A DNA stretch of 7,318 nucleotides from JBEIUO01 sp964549785 (GCA_964549785.1 CAZJXA010000172.1:1-7318); one strand, 5' to 3'. Shown: positions 1 to 6,533, numbered from the stretch's first letter. The notes: generated by a model not told the origin, from the letters alone. Made by a program: numbers and translations.

Positions 1-201
1 GGGGATGTACGGGGCGGTGTGGGCGATGCGGGCGGTGGGGTGAACAGTGAAAACCGGGGATTGTGTTGTTAATCGCAGCCCACTGTCCAAAATCTGAAGC
101 GAGGGCCAGAAACGCTGGCTAAGCCGGAGACGACCTGATCTCGTAAGGCGTTTATACGTTGATGTGGCAATGCTAGCACAAGGTCTTGTACTGCGATAGT
201 T
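1..201. other. Upstream region, possible 3' end of a preceding gene
   Basis: No complete gene is visible. The second plus-strand frame (2-43) reads as a short hydrophobic tail, GMYGAVWAMRAVG, ending in TGA. It could be the C-terminus of a gene that starts left of the window, but 13 residues cannot be identified. A small hairpin follows at 105-119 (GCCAG, loop AAACG, CTGGC) with no T-run, so it is a poor candidate for an intrinsic terminator. The rest is the leader of the ATPase gene, and no convincing -35/-10 pair was found. Positions 27-45 loosely resemble the 3' end of the tRNA-Leu gene further right (see findings). Confidence 0.3.
178..189. promoter_or_regulatory. Short inverted repeat upstream of the ATPase gene
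   Basis: ACAAG and CTTGT are arranged as perfect 5-bp arms around a 2-bp centre, ending 12 bp before the GTG start at 202. The position would suit an operator or part of the promoter. Arms this short arise by chance, and no second copy was seen in the window, so this is only a candidate. Confidence 0.15.
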
Positions 202-1518
202 GTGGCTTATACCACGACCGTGATCACTAATCCCACGCCGACCCTGCTGACCCCGGAAGCGGCCGCCGCGCTGAGCATCAAGGTGGCTTCTGTGTTCACG
301 CCCCGAGCTCCGGTGAGCACGCACGCGCTGTTTGCGGGTCGGTGGCCCGAAATCAACGCGCTGGTCGATGGGGTGGCACAGGTCGGGCTGCACATCGTTC
401 TCTTTGGCGAGCGTGGCGTTGGGAAGACATCGCTCGCCAACGTCATCCCCGTGCTCTTGAAGTTCTTTGACGAGACGGCATCACCTTCGCCCGAACCGCG
501 AATCGTCGCGCGGGTGAATGCGAACACGACCGACACATTTTCTTCGATCTGGAGCAAGGCGTTCAATCAAATCACCTGGAACGAAGACGCGCCCGCGCTC
601 GGATTTCGCCCGCAGCCGGGTCAGCGGATAGTCTCGCTTGTGGAGGCCTACGGCCTCGGCGACGTGCTTTCAATCGAGGACGTGCGGCGAACCCTGAGCT
701 ACATGCCTGGCTGCGTATTTGTGGTGGACGAGTTTGATCGCCTCGCGCGCAAGCACGCGGCTGATTTTACGGACTTGATAAAGGCTCTTTCGGACGGTGG
801 GACTCCCGCAACCGTCGTTCTGGTTGGCGTGGCCGCAACCGTGGATGGCTTGGTCAAGGACCACGCTTCAATCAAGCGAGCGCTCATTCAGATTCCGCTA
901 TCGAGGATGAAACTGGCGGACCTTCGAGAGATTATCGAGAAGGCCGAAAAGAGCCTGGGTGTTGTGTTCGATTCGGTGGCGGGGGAGCGGACCGCGATGA
1001 TGTCCCAGGGGCTTCCTCACTACACCCACCACATTGCTTTGCTGGCGGTCAGGGAGGCCTGTAGACGATTCAGCGGCGTGATCGAGCCCAAGGACGTTTC
1101 GGTGGCGTTTGAACAGGCGGTCAAGCAAGCCGACCAGACGATTGCAAAGGGGTATACCGACGCGACACATAGCGCCCAGCCGGACGCGTTGTACACCCAA
1201 GTGCTGCTCGCGTGCGCGCTGACGGCCGCCAGGGATGCGGATTCGGGTGGCTACTTCCAGCCTGCCAGCGTCGTTGAACCAGTTACTCTCACGTTGAAAC
1301 GAGCGCGCCCGGTCGAAATTTCGACTTTCAACAAGCACCTTTCTGATCTATGCGAGGAAAAACGTGGGAGCGTTCTTGAGCGAATAGGGCACGTCCGGTC
1401 CTTTCGATACCGATTCCGTGATCCCTCGATGGTCCCCTACGTGCTGATGCAAGGGGTAGCCGCCAGAACGGTGACGGCAGACGAGTTGGAAACCTTTATG
1501 AACAGCGGTCTCGCTTGA
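202..1518 (+). CDS. Stand-alone AAA+ ATPase, Orc1/Cdc6-like, with C-terminal winged-helix-like region
   Basis: This predicts a soluble 438-aa ATP-binding protein of the AAA+ superfamily, nearest in layout to Orc1/Cdc6-like bacterial ATPases. The Walker A motif GERGVGKT is at residues 69-76 and the Walker B motif VFVVDEFDR at 172-180 (D176, E177). A sensor-1-like strand, VVLVGVA, lies at 205-211, and R226 and R235 in the IKRALIQIPLSRM block are arginine-finger or sensor candidates. The lid covers about 238-312. Residues 325-412 look like a winged-helix DNA-binding fold, suggesting nucleic-acid-dependent ATPase activity. GTG 202 is the first start after the in-frame TGA at 160-162; no Shine-Dalgarno is visible. 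The second candidate is GTG 220. The gene stands alone, and its TGA directly abuts the end of the decayed toxin frame on the other strand. Base use looks less GC-rich than the right-hand operon, which would fit horizontal acquisition. The substrate is unknown; replication initiation is not implied. Family fit is firm and function is open. Confidence 0.88.
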   Translation: MAYTTTVITNPTPTLLTPEAAAALSIKVASVFTPRAPVSTHALFAGRWPEINALVDGVAQVGLHIVLFGERGVGKTSLANVIPVLLKFFDETASPSPEPRIVARVNANTTDTFSSIWSKAFNQITWNEDAPALGFRPQPGQRIVSLVEAYGLGDVLSIEDVRRTLSYMPGCVFVVDEFDRLARKHAADFTDLIKALSDGGTPATVVLVGVAATVDGLVKDHASIKRALIQIPLSRMKLADLREIIEKAEKSLGVVFDSVAGERTAMMSQGLPHYTHHIALLAVREACRRFSGVIEPKDVSVAFEQAVKQADQTIAKGYTDATHSAQPDALYTQVLLACALTAARDADSGGYFQPASVVEPVTLTLKRARPVEISTFNKHLSDLCEEKRGSVLERIGHVRSFRYRFRDPSMVPYVLMQGVAARTVTADELETFMNSGLA

Positions 1519-1605
1519 TTATGGCTTCCAACGTGACTTCGCCGCCTTGCGTGCAATGTCGGTTCGCGCTGACGGGGTGAGCGCCGTAGACGGAAGGTAA
1601 CGCCG

Positions 1606-1794
1606 GATCGGATTCAGACTGAGACGCTACCGAAAATCCTGAACCGCGGCTTCGTGGGTGCCGTTGAGGAGCGGGTACGACAGAAGTTCCAGTTCGGTGA
1701 TGACAGAAACGCCGTCGTCACCGGGCGGCAGCGGCTCCGCCAGTTGACCGGCAAGCAGTCAAAGAATGACATTCGTGTCCAAAAGTGCGGTCAC
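1606..1794 (-). pseudogene. Decayed PIN-domain toxin (VapC-like), truncated and with two stops
   Basis: The minus frame beginning at GTG 1794 reads VTALLDTNVIL, the start of a PIN-domain ribonuclease with the first metal-binding Asp at residue 6. TGA then interrupts codon 12 (1759-1761). The frame continues with VSVITELELLSYP at residues 29-41, which is the second PIN motif with its conserved Glu. TAG at codon 56 (1627-1629) interrupts it again, and RLSLNPI follows. PIN similarity ends near 1606. The usual C-terminal half, with the third acidic residue in a DAIIAATA-type motif, is missing. The same frame runs on to TAA at 1519-1521 with unrelated residues. The GTG overlaps the antitoxin stop (GTGA), the normal layout for a VapBC-type operon. 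Both stops could come from single C-to-T changes (CGA to TGA, CAG to TAG), but the ancestral codons are guesses. The toxin should be inactive. Confidence 0.75.
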
Positions 1795-2030
1795 AGCCAT
1801 TCATCCCGAAGGCGTTCCTGGAGCCGCAGCGGATCTTCATCCAGCTTCATCGTCCCGGAGAATCGATTGAGGTCCTGCGCGGGCCTTGGAACCGGGCTCA
1901 CGTCGGTGCCTGGTTCAGGTGGAGCGTCGAGCAACTTTTCCAGTTCGAGCCAGTCGGCGTAGTCGATCTGGACCGCGATGGGCCGGTGCGCTTCGTCCAT
2001 CAAGATCTTCTTGCGGATGGGATGTGTCAC
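1791..2030 (-). CDS. Small antitoxin of a VapBC/Phd-type toxin-antitoxin pair
   Basis: This predicts a 79-aa acidic protein. The core RPIAVQIDYADWLELEKLL followed later by DLNRFSGTMKLDEDPLRLQERLRDEW resembles small antitoxins encoded just before PIN-domain toxins: the N-terminal part would bind DNA or dimerise and the C-terminal tail would block the toxin active site. It ends TGA at 1791-1793, overlapping the toxin GTG by 4 nt. The start is uncertain. GTG 2030 keeps the THPIRKKIL leader that such antitoxins often carry before the DEAHRP motif. ATG 2000 gives 69 aa and has AAGAAG upstream. The frame is open further up only because it runs through the tRNA-Leu gene. The antitoxin looks intact although its partner is broken, so it is an orphan here; it could still neutralise a related toxin elsewhere or be decaying. 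Confidence 0.72.
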   Translation of the reverse strand: MTHPIRKKILMDEAHRPIAVQIDYADWLELEKLLDAPPEPGTDVSPVPRPAQDLNRFSGTMKLDEDPLRLQERLRDEWL

Positions 2031-2033
2031 ACA
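2023..2033. promoter_or_regulatory. Inverted repeat at the antitoxin start, possible autoregulatory operator
   Basis: TGTGT and ACACA form perfect 5-bp arms around one central base. Toxin-antitoxin operons usually repress themselves through palindromes near the antitoxin start. If translation begins at ATG 2000, this lies about 23 nt upstream, an operator-like place. If GTG 2030 is the start, the repeat overlaps it. The repeat is short, so chance is a real alternative. Confidence 0.2.
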
Positions 2034-2080
2034 GAAGAGCGTATCCGCTCGGCGGAATGCGGCCGGTGGGTAATCCGAAA

Positions 2081-2165
2081 TGCGGGCGACAGGGGTCGAA
2101 CCTGCACGGCTTATGAGGCCACGGGATCCTAAGTCCCGCGCGTCTGCCAATTCCGCCACGCCCGC
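2081..2165 (-). tRNA. trnL: tRNA-Leu, anticodon UAG (decodes CUN)
   Basis: The minus strand folds as a class II tRNA of 85 nt. The acceptor stem GCGGGCG pairs with CGCCCGC over 7 bp, followed by the discriminator A at 2081. The anticodon arm CGGGA-CTTAGGA-TCCCG has TAG at the anticodon. A long variable arm follows (TGGCCTCATAAGCC), then the T arm GCAGG-TTCGACC-CCTGT with one G-U pair. The long variable arm and A73 mark it as leucine. CCA is not encoded, so it must be added after transcription. This tRNA reads CUN leucine codons; it does not read UAG stops. Its 3' end faces the accessory-looking region at 1-2080, and tRNA 3' ends are common integration sites. Confidence 0.95.
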
Positions 2166-2302
2166 GGCGATAGAGAGAGATTCATGGTAGAGGGAGGCCG
2201 ATCAAGAGAGCGGGCGTCGTGAATCGAGTAACCGCCTGAACGCCGCCGTCGCGAACTCCCAATAATGTAGCCAAGGGTCCGTACCAGGCCGAAGGAAACA
2301 CC
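2166..2302. promoter_or_regulatory. Divergent promoter region between tRNA-Leu and the DoxX-like gene
   Basis: This 137-bp gap must hold the start signals for both divergent genes. For the plus strand, TAATGT at 2263-2268 resembles a -10 box about 35 nt before the ATG, but no good -35 is correctly spaced. GAAGGAA at 2291-2297 is a clear ribosome binding site 5 nt before ATG 2303 and fixes that start. For the tRNA, no convincing box pair was found. No stable hairpin or riboswitch-like fold was recognised by eye. Confidence 0.35.
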
Positions 2303-3259
2303 ATGGCGATCACGTCCACCATTCCGTATCCGACCGCAGGTTCTTTGATTGCGCCGCTCTTCTTGCGGGTCGTGATCGGGCTCACCTTTCTGTGGGCCGG
2401 GTTAGGAAAGTTGACGACCGAGTTCGAAGTTTCCGGCGCCCCCGCCGCGACGCTGGCGAGCATGGGCGTGCGCGGGCGGGCGGTGATAGCGGTGCCGGGT
2501 GAAGGGGTCATCGAGATTCCGGCGATTGAGACGGTGCGGCCCGGTGCGATTCCGGATCGGCGCCCCCTGCCGACGGAGCCGTTGATGGAGCCCGAGCCCG
2601 TGCGCGAACCCGTGCGCGAACCCGACGCGGAGCCGGCGATCACTCCTGGCACGCCGGTGAAGCGAACGGCGCCCCAGCCTGCGGCCGAGCCCGCGCGCCG
2701 GCCCGCGCCGCTGATGAGGGTGCAGGCGTCGGGGCCTGTGGTCGTGGTTTCCTCTGAGCGGATGGTCGTGTCCGGCGTGTACGGCATCGCGTTACTCGTG
2801 AAGGCCAAAGCGGACCCAGTGCCCGATGCGGCGGGGATCACGGGCAAGGCGATCTTGCCGCGAACATTCGGAGAGGGCCGGTGGCCGGTCTATCTCGCGT
2901 GGACGGCGGCTATCACGGAGCTGGTCGGCGGGGTAATGCTGCTGGTGGGGTTGTTCACCCGCCTGGGGGCGTTTGCGCTCACGGGCACCATGCTGATGGC
3001 GGTGTGGTTGACCGAAGTCGGGCCCGCGATGGCCGCGGGCACCGCGAAGTGGGGATTCTTGCCGGCCCACGGATGGTTCGAGATGGACGCCGCGGGAAAC
3101 TATGCGTTCGCGAAGTTCGGATGGCAGATGGCGCTCCTCGCGGGCAGCGCGGCCCTGATGTTCCTGGGGGGCGGGTTCCTGTCGCTCGACCGGTTGCTGT
3201 TTCCGCGGAAGGGGTATGTGGTGGAGAGCAGGGAGACGGCCATCGGCCCGAAGTCGTGA
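2303..3259 (+). CDS. DoxX-family integral membrane protein with a large Pro/Glu-rich insert
   Basis: This predicts a 318-aa inner-membrane protein. Helix 1 is at about residues 16-36 (LFLRVVIGLTFLWAGLGKL), the signature opening of the DoxX family, with Trp31 and Gly33-Lys36. Helices 2-4 are at about 197-217 (ITELVGGVMLLVGLFTR), 221-241 and 275-295. DoxX proteins are usually 130-180 aa with four helices and short loops. Here about 150 residues (41-190) separate helices 1 and 2, including a stretch rich in Pro, Glu and Arg at 85-137 with a tandem EPVR repeat. Whether this loop is cytoplasmic or periplasmic cannot be read directly. Family members are linked to quinone or thiol redox processes, but many have no known role, so no reaction is claimed. 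ATG 2303 has the best ribosome binding site in the window (GAAGGAA, 5 nt). The gene is monocistronic and convergent with the kinase operon. Confidence 0.85.
   Translation: MAITSTIPYPTAGSLIAPLFLRVVIGLTFLWAGLGKLTTEFEVSGAPAATLASMGVRGRAVIAVPGEGVIEIPAIETVRPGAIPDRRPLPTEPLMEPEPVREPVREPDAEPAITPGTPVKRTAPQPAAEPARRPAPLMRVQASGPVVVVSSERMVVSGVYGIALLVKAKADPVPDAAGITGKAILPRTFGEGRWPVYLAWTAAITELVGGVMLLVGLFTRLGAFALTGTMLMAVWLTEVGPAMAAGTAKWGFLPAHGWFEMDAAGNYAFAKFGWQMALLAGSAALMFLGGGFLSLDRLLFPRKGYVVESRETAIGPKS
2597..2620 (+). repeat. Two 12-bp tandem copies inside the DoxX-like gene
   Basis: CCCGTGCGCGAA occurs twice back to back and encodes the repeated Pro-Val-Arg-Glu of the Pro/Glu-rich loop. A third, diverged unit follows (CCCGACGCGGAG, 2621-2632). 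The 12-bp period preserves the frame, so copy-number changes would only lengthen or shorten the loop. Confidence 0.7.
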
Positions 3260-3266
3260 CCGCGTC

Positions 3267-3281
3267 CGGATGTGGCATCCG
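3267..3281. terminator. Small hairpin between convergent genes, possible weak bidirectional terminator
   Basis: CGGATG and CATCCG pair over 6 bp around the loop TGG, just after the DoxX-like stop codon. Outer arms GACCG (3258-3262) and CGGTC (3291-3295) can extend the structure. There is no T-run on either side, so it does not meet the standard for an intrinsic terminator. The convergent setting makes a termination role plausible. The rest of the gap to 3351 shows nothing else. Confidence 0.3.
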
Positions 3282-3351
3282 CAGCGGGCACGGTCCACAG
3301 GGTTCCATGCCGTTCTGCGCGGTTCTCTGACTCCCGATCACGGTGAGAGAG

Positions 3352-5124
3352 TTACGACGGCAGTGTTCGTTGCGCAAGGCCCAGAACGGCCTCAACGAGC
3401 AAACGGGGGTCGAGCGGCTTTGCGAGGTGCAGTTGGAAGCCGGCGTCGCGTGCGGCTTGGGCGTCTTTGGGGGACACGAACGCGGTCAGGGCGAGCGCGG
3501 GGAGCGATTCGGCGTGGTAGCCCGCGCCCTGCAGGCGACGGCGCAATGAGTACCCGTCTTCCAGCGGCATGCCGATATCGCACACCAGCACATGGAAGGG
3601 AACCGGCGACTCGGTCGCCGTTCGGAATCCGTCCGCGGCGGAGGCGGCCGAAGTGACGGCGGCACCGAATGACTCCAAGGCATGGACGATCAAGGCGCGG
3701 GCGTCGAGTTCGTCTTCAACGACCAACACTCGCGTTCCTTGGAGCACGGGTTTGACGGGGAAAGCGGGGGTGCGCTCACGGGTATTGGAGGGCGGAGGAA
3801 CCGGTGGGTGTATGGATGCCGGTCGATCGTGCAACGGAAGGTCAAGCGTGAAGGTTGATCCCAGCCCGTCGCCCGGGCTCTCTGCCCGCACGGTGCCGCC
3901 ATGAAGTTCCGCGATCTGGCGGACGATCGAAAGACCGAGGCCCAGGCCCCCGTGGCTCCGGGTGGTGCCCTCGTCGGCCTGCTTGAAGCGGTCGAAGACA
4001 AATGGCAGGAACGCGGCGGAGATTCCTTTACCGGTGTCGGCGATCGTGATGCGCGCGTGGGCGTCGTGCGCGGCGATCCGCAGGACGATGGTCCCGCCGG
4101 CGGGGGTGAACTTGATGGAGTTGGTGAGCAGGTTCCACAGCAGCTGCTGCAGGCGGGCGGGGTCGCCGAAAACCCAAAGGTGAGCGGCTTCGGAAAGGGT
4201 GTCGACCTCAACATTGATCGCGACCCCCTTGGAAACAGCGGAAGGTCGGACGGTGTCGACGCACGTGAGAGCCAGCGCGGTGAAATCGCAGGGCCGTGGG
4301 TCGATCGTGAACTTGCCCGAGACAATGCGCGCGATGTCCAGAACGTCCGCGATCAGGCGGATCTGAATGCGCGCGTTCCGCTCGATGACGGCCAGGCCTT
4401 CCGCCGCCTCGGGCCCGCTGCAGGTGCCGCCCTCCCGCAGCATGACGGTCCAGCCGAGCACCGCGTTGAGGGGCGTCCGCAGTTCGTGCGACAGGGTGGC
4501 GAGGAAGACGTCCTTGGCCTGATTGGCGGCTTCCGAGGCGCGGTGGGCCTCCTGTTCGCTCCTCAGCAGGCGCTCGCGGTCATCTTCCAACTGTTTGCGC
4601 TCGGTGATGTCCTCCATCGAGGTGACGGACCCGGTGATCTCGCCCCGGTCGTCGCGTAGCGCGGAGATGTTCACCATCACGGGGATACGGGAGCCGTCGG
4701 CCTTCTCGAGCACAACCTCGAAATTGTGAACGGGCTCCCCGGTCCGGAGCACATCGACCATCGGGCTAAAAGAGCACGGAAGGGGAGTTCCGTCCGCCAG
4801 ATAGACCCCGTGCGAGCCGAAGCATTGTTCGGGGCCGCACTCGGGTTCGCACCCCCACAACTCGGCGGCCCGGCGGTTGTACTGCTGGATCACGGCCTCG
4901 GTGTTGCACACAAAGACGGCCATGGGAGACGACTCAAAGAGCACCCGGAACCGTTCTTCGCTGTTCGCGAGCGCAGTTTGGGAAACCGCGGCGAGTTCGG
5001 CCAATTCGTGCTGCCGCACCGATGAAACGATGAGCGCCTGGTTCACGGAGCGGAGTTGCCGGACAAGGTCGGCGTCGTCGTCGTCGTCGAGGTCTGCGGG
5101 CCCCGTGCCGAGGGTGCTATTCAT
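3352..5124 (-). CDS. Hybrid sensor histidine kinase: PAS, HisKA, HATPase, receiver
   Basis: This predicts a 590-aa cytoplasmic hybrid kinase with no membrane segment. Residues 1-55 form an acidic start (five Asp at 13-17) and a coiled-coil-like linker. The PAS sensor is at about 56-176, ending MEDITERK. HisKA carries the phospho-acceptor H213 in SHELRTPLN. The ATPase domain has an N box with N331 and N335 (NLLTNSIKFTP), G1 DTGKG at 363-367, F box FDRF at 377-380, and G2 GGLGLGLS at 392-399. After a Pro-rich linker (435-458) the receiver spans about 464-586, with acidic E470/D471, phospho-acceptor D516 in VCDIGMP, T547 and K569. All catalytic residues are present. There is no HPt or DNA-binding output, so phosphate must pass to another protein. 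ATG 5124 overlaps the stop of the KaiC-like gene as ATGA, implying translational coupling; the frame is open further upstream only because the two genes overlap. Four cysteines in the PAS region (92, 96, 101, 117) could respond to redox or metal, but this is speculative. Confidence 0.93.
   Translation of the reverse strand: MNSTLGTGPADLDDDDDADLVRQLRSVNQALIVSSVRQHELAELAAVSQTALANSEERFRVLFESSPMAVFVCNTEAVIQQYNRRAAELWGCEPECGPEQCFGSHGVYLADGTPLPCSFSPMVDVLRTGEPVHNFEVVLEKADGSRIPVMVNISALRDDRGEITGSVTSMEDITERKQLEDDRERLLRSEQEAHRASEAANQAKDVFLATLSHELRTPLNAVLGWTVMLREGGTCSGPEAAEGLAVIERNARIQIRLIADVLDIARIVSGKFTIDPRPCDFTALALTCVDTVRPSAVSKGVAINVEVDTLSEAAHLWVFGDPARLQQLLWNLLTNSIKFTPAGGTIVLRIAAHDAHARITIADTGKGISAAFLPFVFDRFKQADEGTTRSHGGLGLGLSIVRQIAELHGGTVRAESPGDGLGSTFTLDLPLHDRPASIHPPVPPPSNTRERTPAFPVKPVLQGTRVLVVEDELDARALIVHALESFGAAVTSAASAADGFRTATESPVPFHVLVCDIGMPLEDGYSLRRRLQGAGYHAESLPALALTAFVSPKDAQAARDAGFQLHLAKPLDPRLLVEAVLGLAQRTLPS
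5074..5088 (-). repeat. Five GAC triplets encoding an Asp run in the kinase N-terminus
   Basis: Five consecutive GAC codons (GTC on the plus strand) encode Asp13-Asp17. A slip by a whole unit keeps the frame, so this can vary the acidic tract but is not a phase-variation switch. Confidence 0.75.
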
Positions 5125-6503
5125 CGCTCGCCGTTCTCGTCCGCTTCGGTGCGGAGACCCGGTATTTGCGCGGTCTTCTCGGACCACGGGCCGGGGATGC
5201 CGGTCGTGAGGCCGCGATAGCCCCGCAGCGGCTCACCGATCACCATGCCTTTGGCGGTGATCTGGTATTCGTGCAGGTCGATGCTGTGCGTGCTGCGGCG
5301 CATCTTGACGACCATCAGCATCTTGCGGAATTGACCGTTGATGGAGACGTAGCGGAGGCGGATGAGATCGTCGGCGAGGAACGAGACCGCGAAGTTGCTC
5401 AGGCCCAGCGAGGTAAAGTCTTCCTCGACCTCGACGGTGCTGACGATGGTGACGCCCAGACGGGTGAGGGCCATGATCATGCGGTAGAGCGATTCGCGGA
5501 AGTCGGCGCGGAAACCCGGGGCGAGCGCGAGTTCGAAGCCCACGAGGGAATCGATCACGAGTCGCTTGCAGCCGATGGCCTTGACGGCGGTGACGACCTC
5601 GTGCACGGTTTCATCGACCGAGAGATCGAGGGGGCGGAGATAGATGACTTTCATCAGCCCGCTCTCCTGTGGGCTTTTAAAGTCGATACCGAACGACGCC
5701 GCGCGTTCTACATACTCGGATGGGACTTCCTCGAACATCGCCACGATGCCCGGCTCACCAAGCCGCAGGCCTTCGGCGATGAACCGCGAGCCGAGAACGG
5801 ACTTGCCAGAACCGGACGGACCGGCCACGAGCAGACTGTCGCCCTCCGGGATTCCGCCGCCCATCATGGCGTCGAGTTCGCGGACGCCGGTCGAGAGCCG
5901 CCGTTTGCCCTTGGTGGGGGCGGTTCCGAGGCCCAAGCCAAAGGTGCGGGGGAAGCACTGCAGACCGGTCTCGGTGATGCGAAAGGTGTGCAAGCCCGGA
6001 ACGCTCGCCTGGCCCCGGAGTTTCACGACCTGGAGTTTCCGCACGATCGAGTTGCGTTCGATGGTCTGGCGGAGCCAGAAGACACCATCGGCGATCGTGA
6101 AGACGGGGTTGTCGCCGAGGTCGCCCTCGACGTATTCGCCGATGAGGAACGTGGTGGCCTGCCAACTGGTGAGGTGAAGAGCCAGGCGTTGGACGAAGCT
6201 CTGCAGATCGGCCTCTGAGGCGCTGCCCTGGGCCTCGCGGACCATGGTGCGGAATGAATCGACGATGACGATGCTCGGGCTGGAGGCCTCGACCTCCTTG
6301 ATGATCGCATCAAGAACCGCGCCGAGGTCATTACCGACGACGACCTGGCTGAGGTTGACGAACCGGATCGCCGCCCCATTCGGCCCCCCTTTTGGTGCAC
6401 CGTTTGGTGCGCCGTTCGGCCTCCCGGTCTCCCCCGTGGGGTGGCCGTCGGGCCGGAGCTTGGCGTGGTCGAAGAACGAGAACTGCTGCTGATACCGCAG
6501 CAT
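5121..6503 (-). CDS. C-terminal portion of the KaiC-like ATPase (from the first ATG after the TAG)
   Basis: This is the 460-aa frame most gene finders would call. Starting at MLRYQQQFSFF, it lacks the P-loop of domain 1 but keeps domain-1 Walker B (residues 78-83) and an intact domain 2 (Walker A 228-235, Walker B about 315-319). ATG 6503 has no close ribosome binding site; GGGAG is about 14 nt upstream, too far to be convincing. It therefore looks like an artefact of the TAG and not a native start. Two features are visible here. One is an Asn-Gly-Ala-Pro repeat insert at 29-44. The other is the segment aligned by eye to the KaiC phosphorylation loop, NFAVSFLADD (370-379), which keeps the Ser but has Phe at the neighbouring Thr position. 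Confidence 0.6.
   Translation of the reverse strand: MLRYQQQFSFFDHAKLRPDGHPTGETGRPNGAPNGAPKGGPNGAAIRFVNLSQVVVGNDLGAVLDAIIKEVEASSPSIVIVDSFRTMVREAQGSASEADLQSFVQRLALHLTSWQATTFLIGEYVEGDLGDNPVFTIADGVFWLRQTIERNSIVRKLQVVKLRGQASVPGLHTFRITETGLQCFPRTFGLGLGTAPTKGKRRLSTGVRELDAMMGGGIPEGDSLLVAGPSGSGKSVLGSRFIAEGLRLGEPGIVAMFEEVPSEYVERAASFGIDFKSPQESGLMKVIYLRPLDLSVDETVHEVVTAVKAIGCKRLVIDSLVGFELALAPGFRADFRESLYRMIMALTRLGVTIVSTVEVEEDFTSLGLSNFAVSFLADDLIRLRYVSINGQFRKMLMVVKMRRSTHSIDLHEYQITAKGMVIGEPLRGYRGLTTGIPGPWSEKTAQIPGLRTEADENGER
6376..6423. repeat. Four imperfect 12-bp tandem repeats inside the KaiC-like gene
   Basis: Four 12-bp units occupy 6376-6387, 6388-6399, 6400-6411 and 6412-6423; the best conserved is CCGTTTGGTGCG. 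On the coding strand they give an Asn/Lys-Gly-Ala/Gly-Pro tetrapeptide series. The period is a multiple of three, so the frame survives unit gain or loss. The insert sits between the FFDHAKL and IRFVNLSQ blocks, which in relatives are joined by a short turn. Confidence 0.8.
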
Positions 6504-6533
6504 CTTGATCGCGGGCTCTCCCAGGACAGTAAA

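Noticed and set aside
1566..1584. GCGCT/AGCGC inverted repeat downstream of the ATPase gene as a terminator
   Set aside because: Five-bp stem, nine-base loop and no T-run; too weak to call.
2031..2159. N-terminal extension of the antitoxin frame reading MAELADARDLGSR
   Set aside because: This is the tRNA-Leu gene translated by chance; the antitoxin starts after the tRNA ends.
2081..2165. The tRNA with anticodon UAG as a suppressor of the TAG stop
   Set aside because: Anticodon UAG pairs with CUA-type leucine codons. A UAG suppressor would need anticodon CUA.
5125..5187. Longer kinase start at 5187
   Set aside because: The extra 21 codons lie inside the KaiC-like gene; ATG 5124 gives the ATGA overlap typical of coupled genes.
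5166..6218. 350-aa plus-strand open frame, and a 252-aa one at 3901-4659
   Set aside because: Both lie antisense to the KaiC-like and kinase genes, which have clear motifs. Long antisense frames are usual in GC-rich DNA, and their low-complexity acidic residues match no family.
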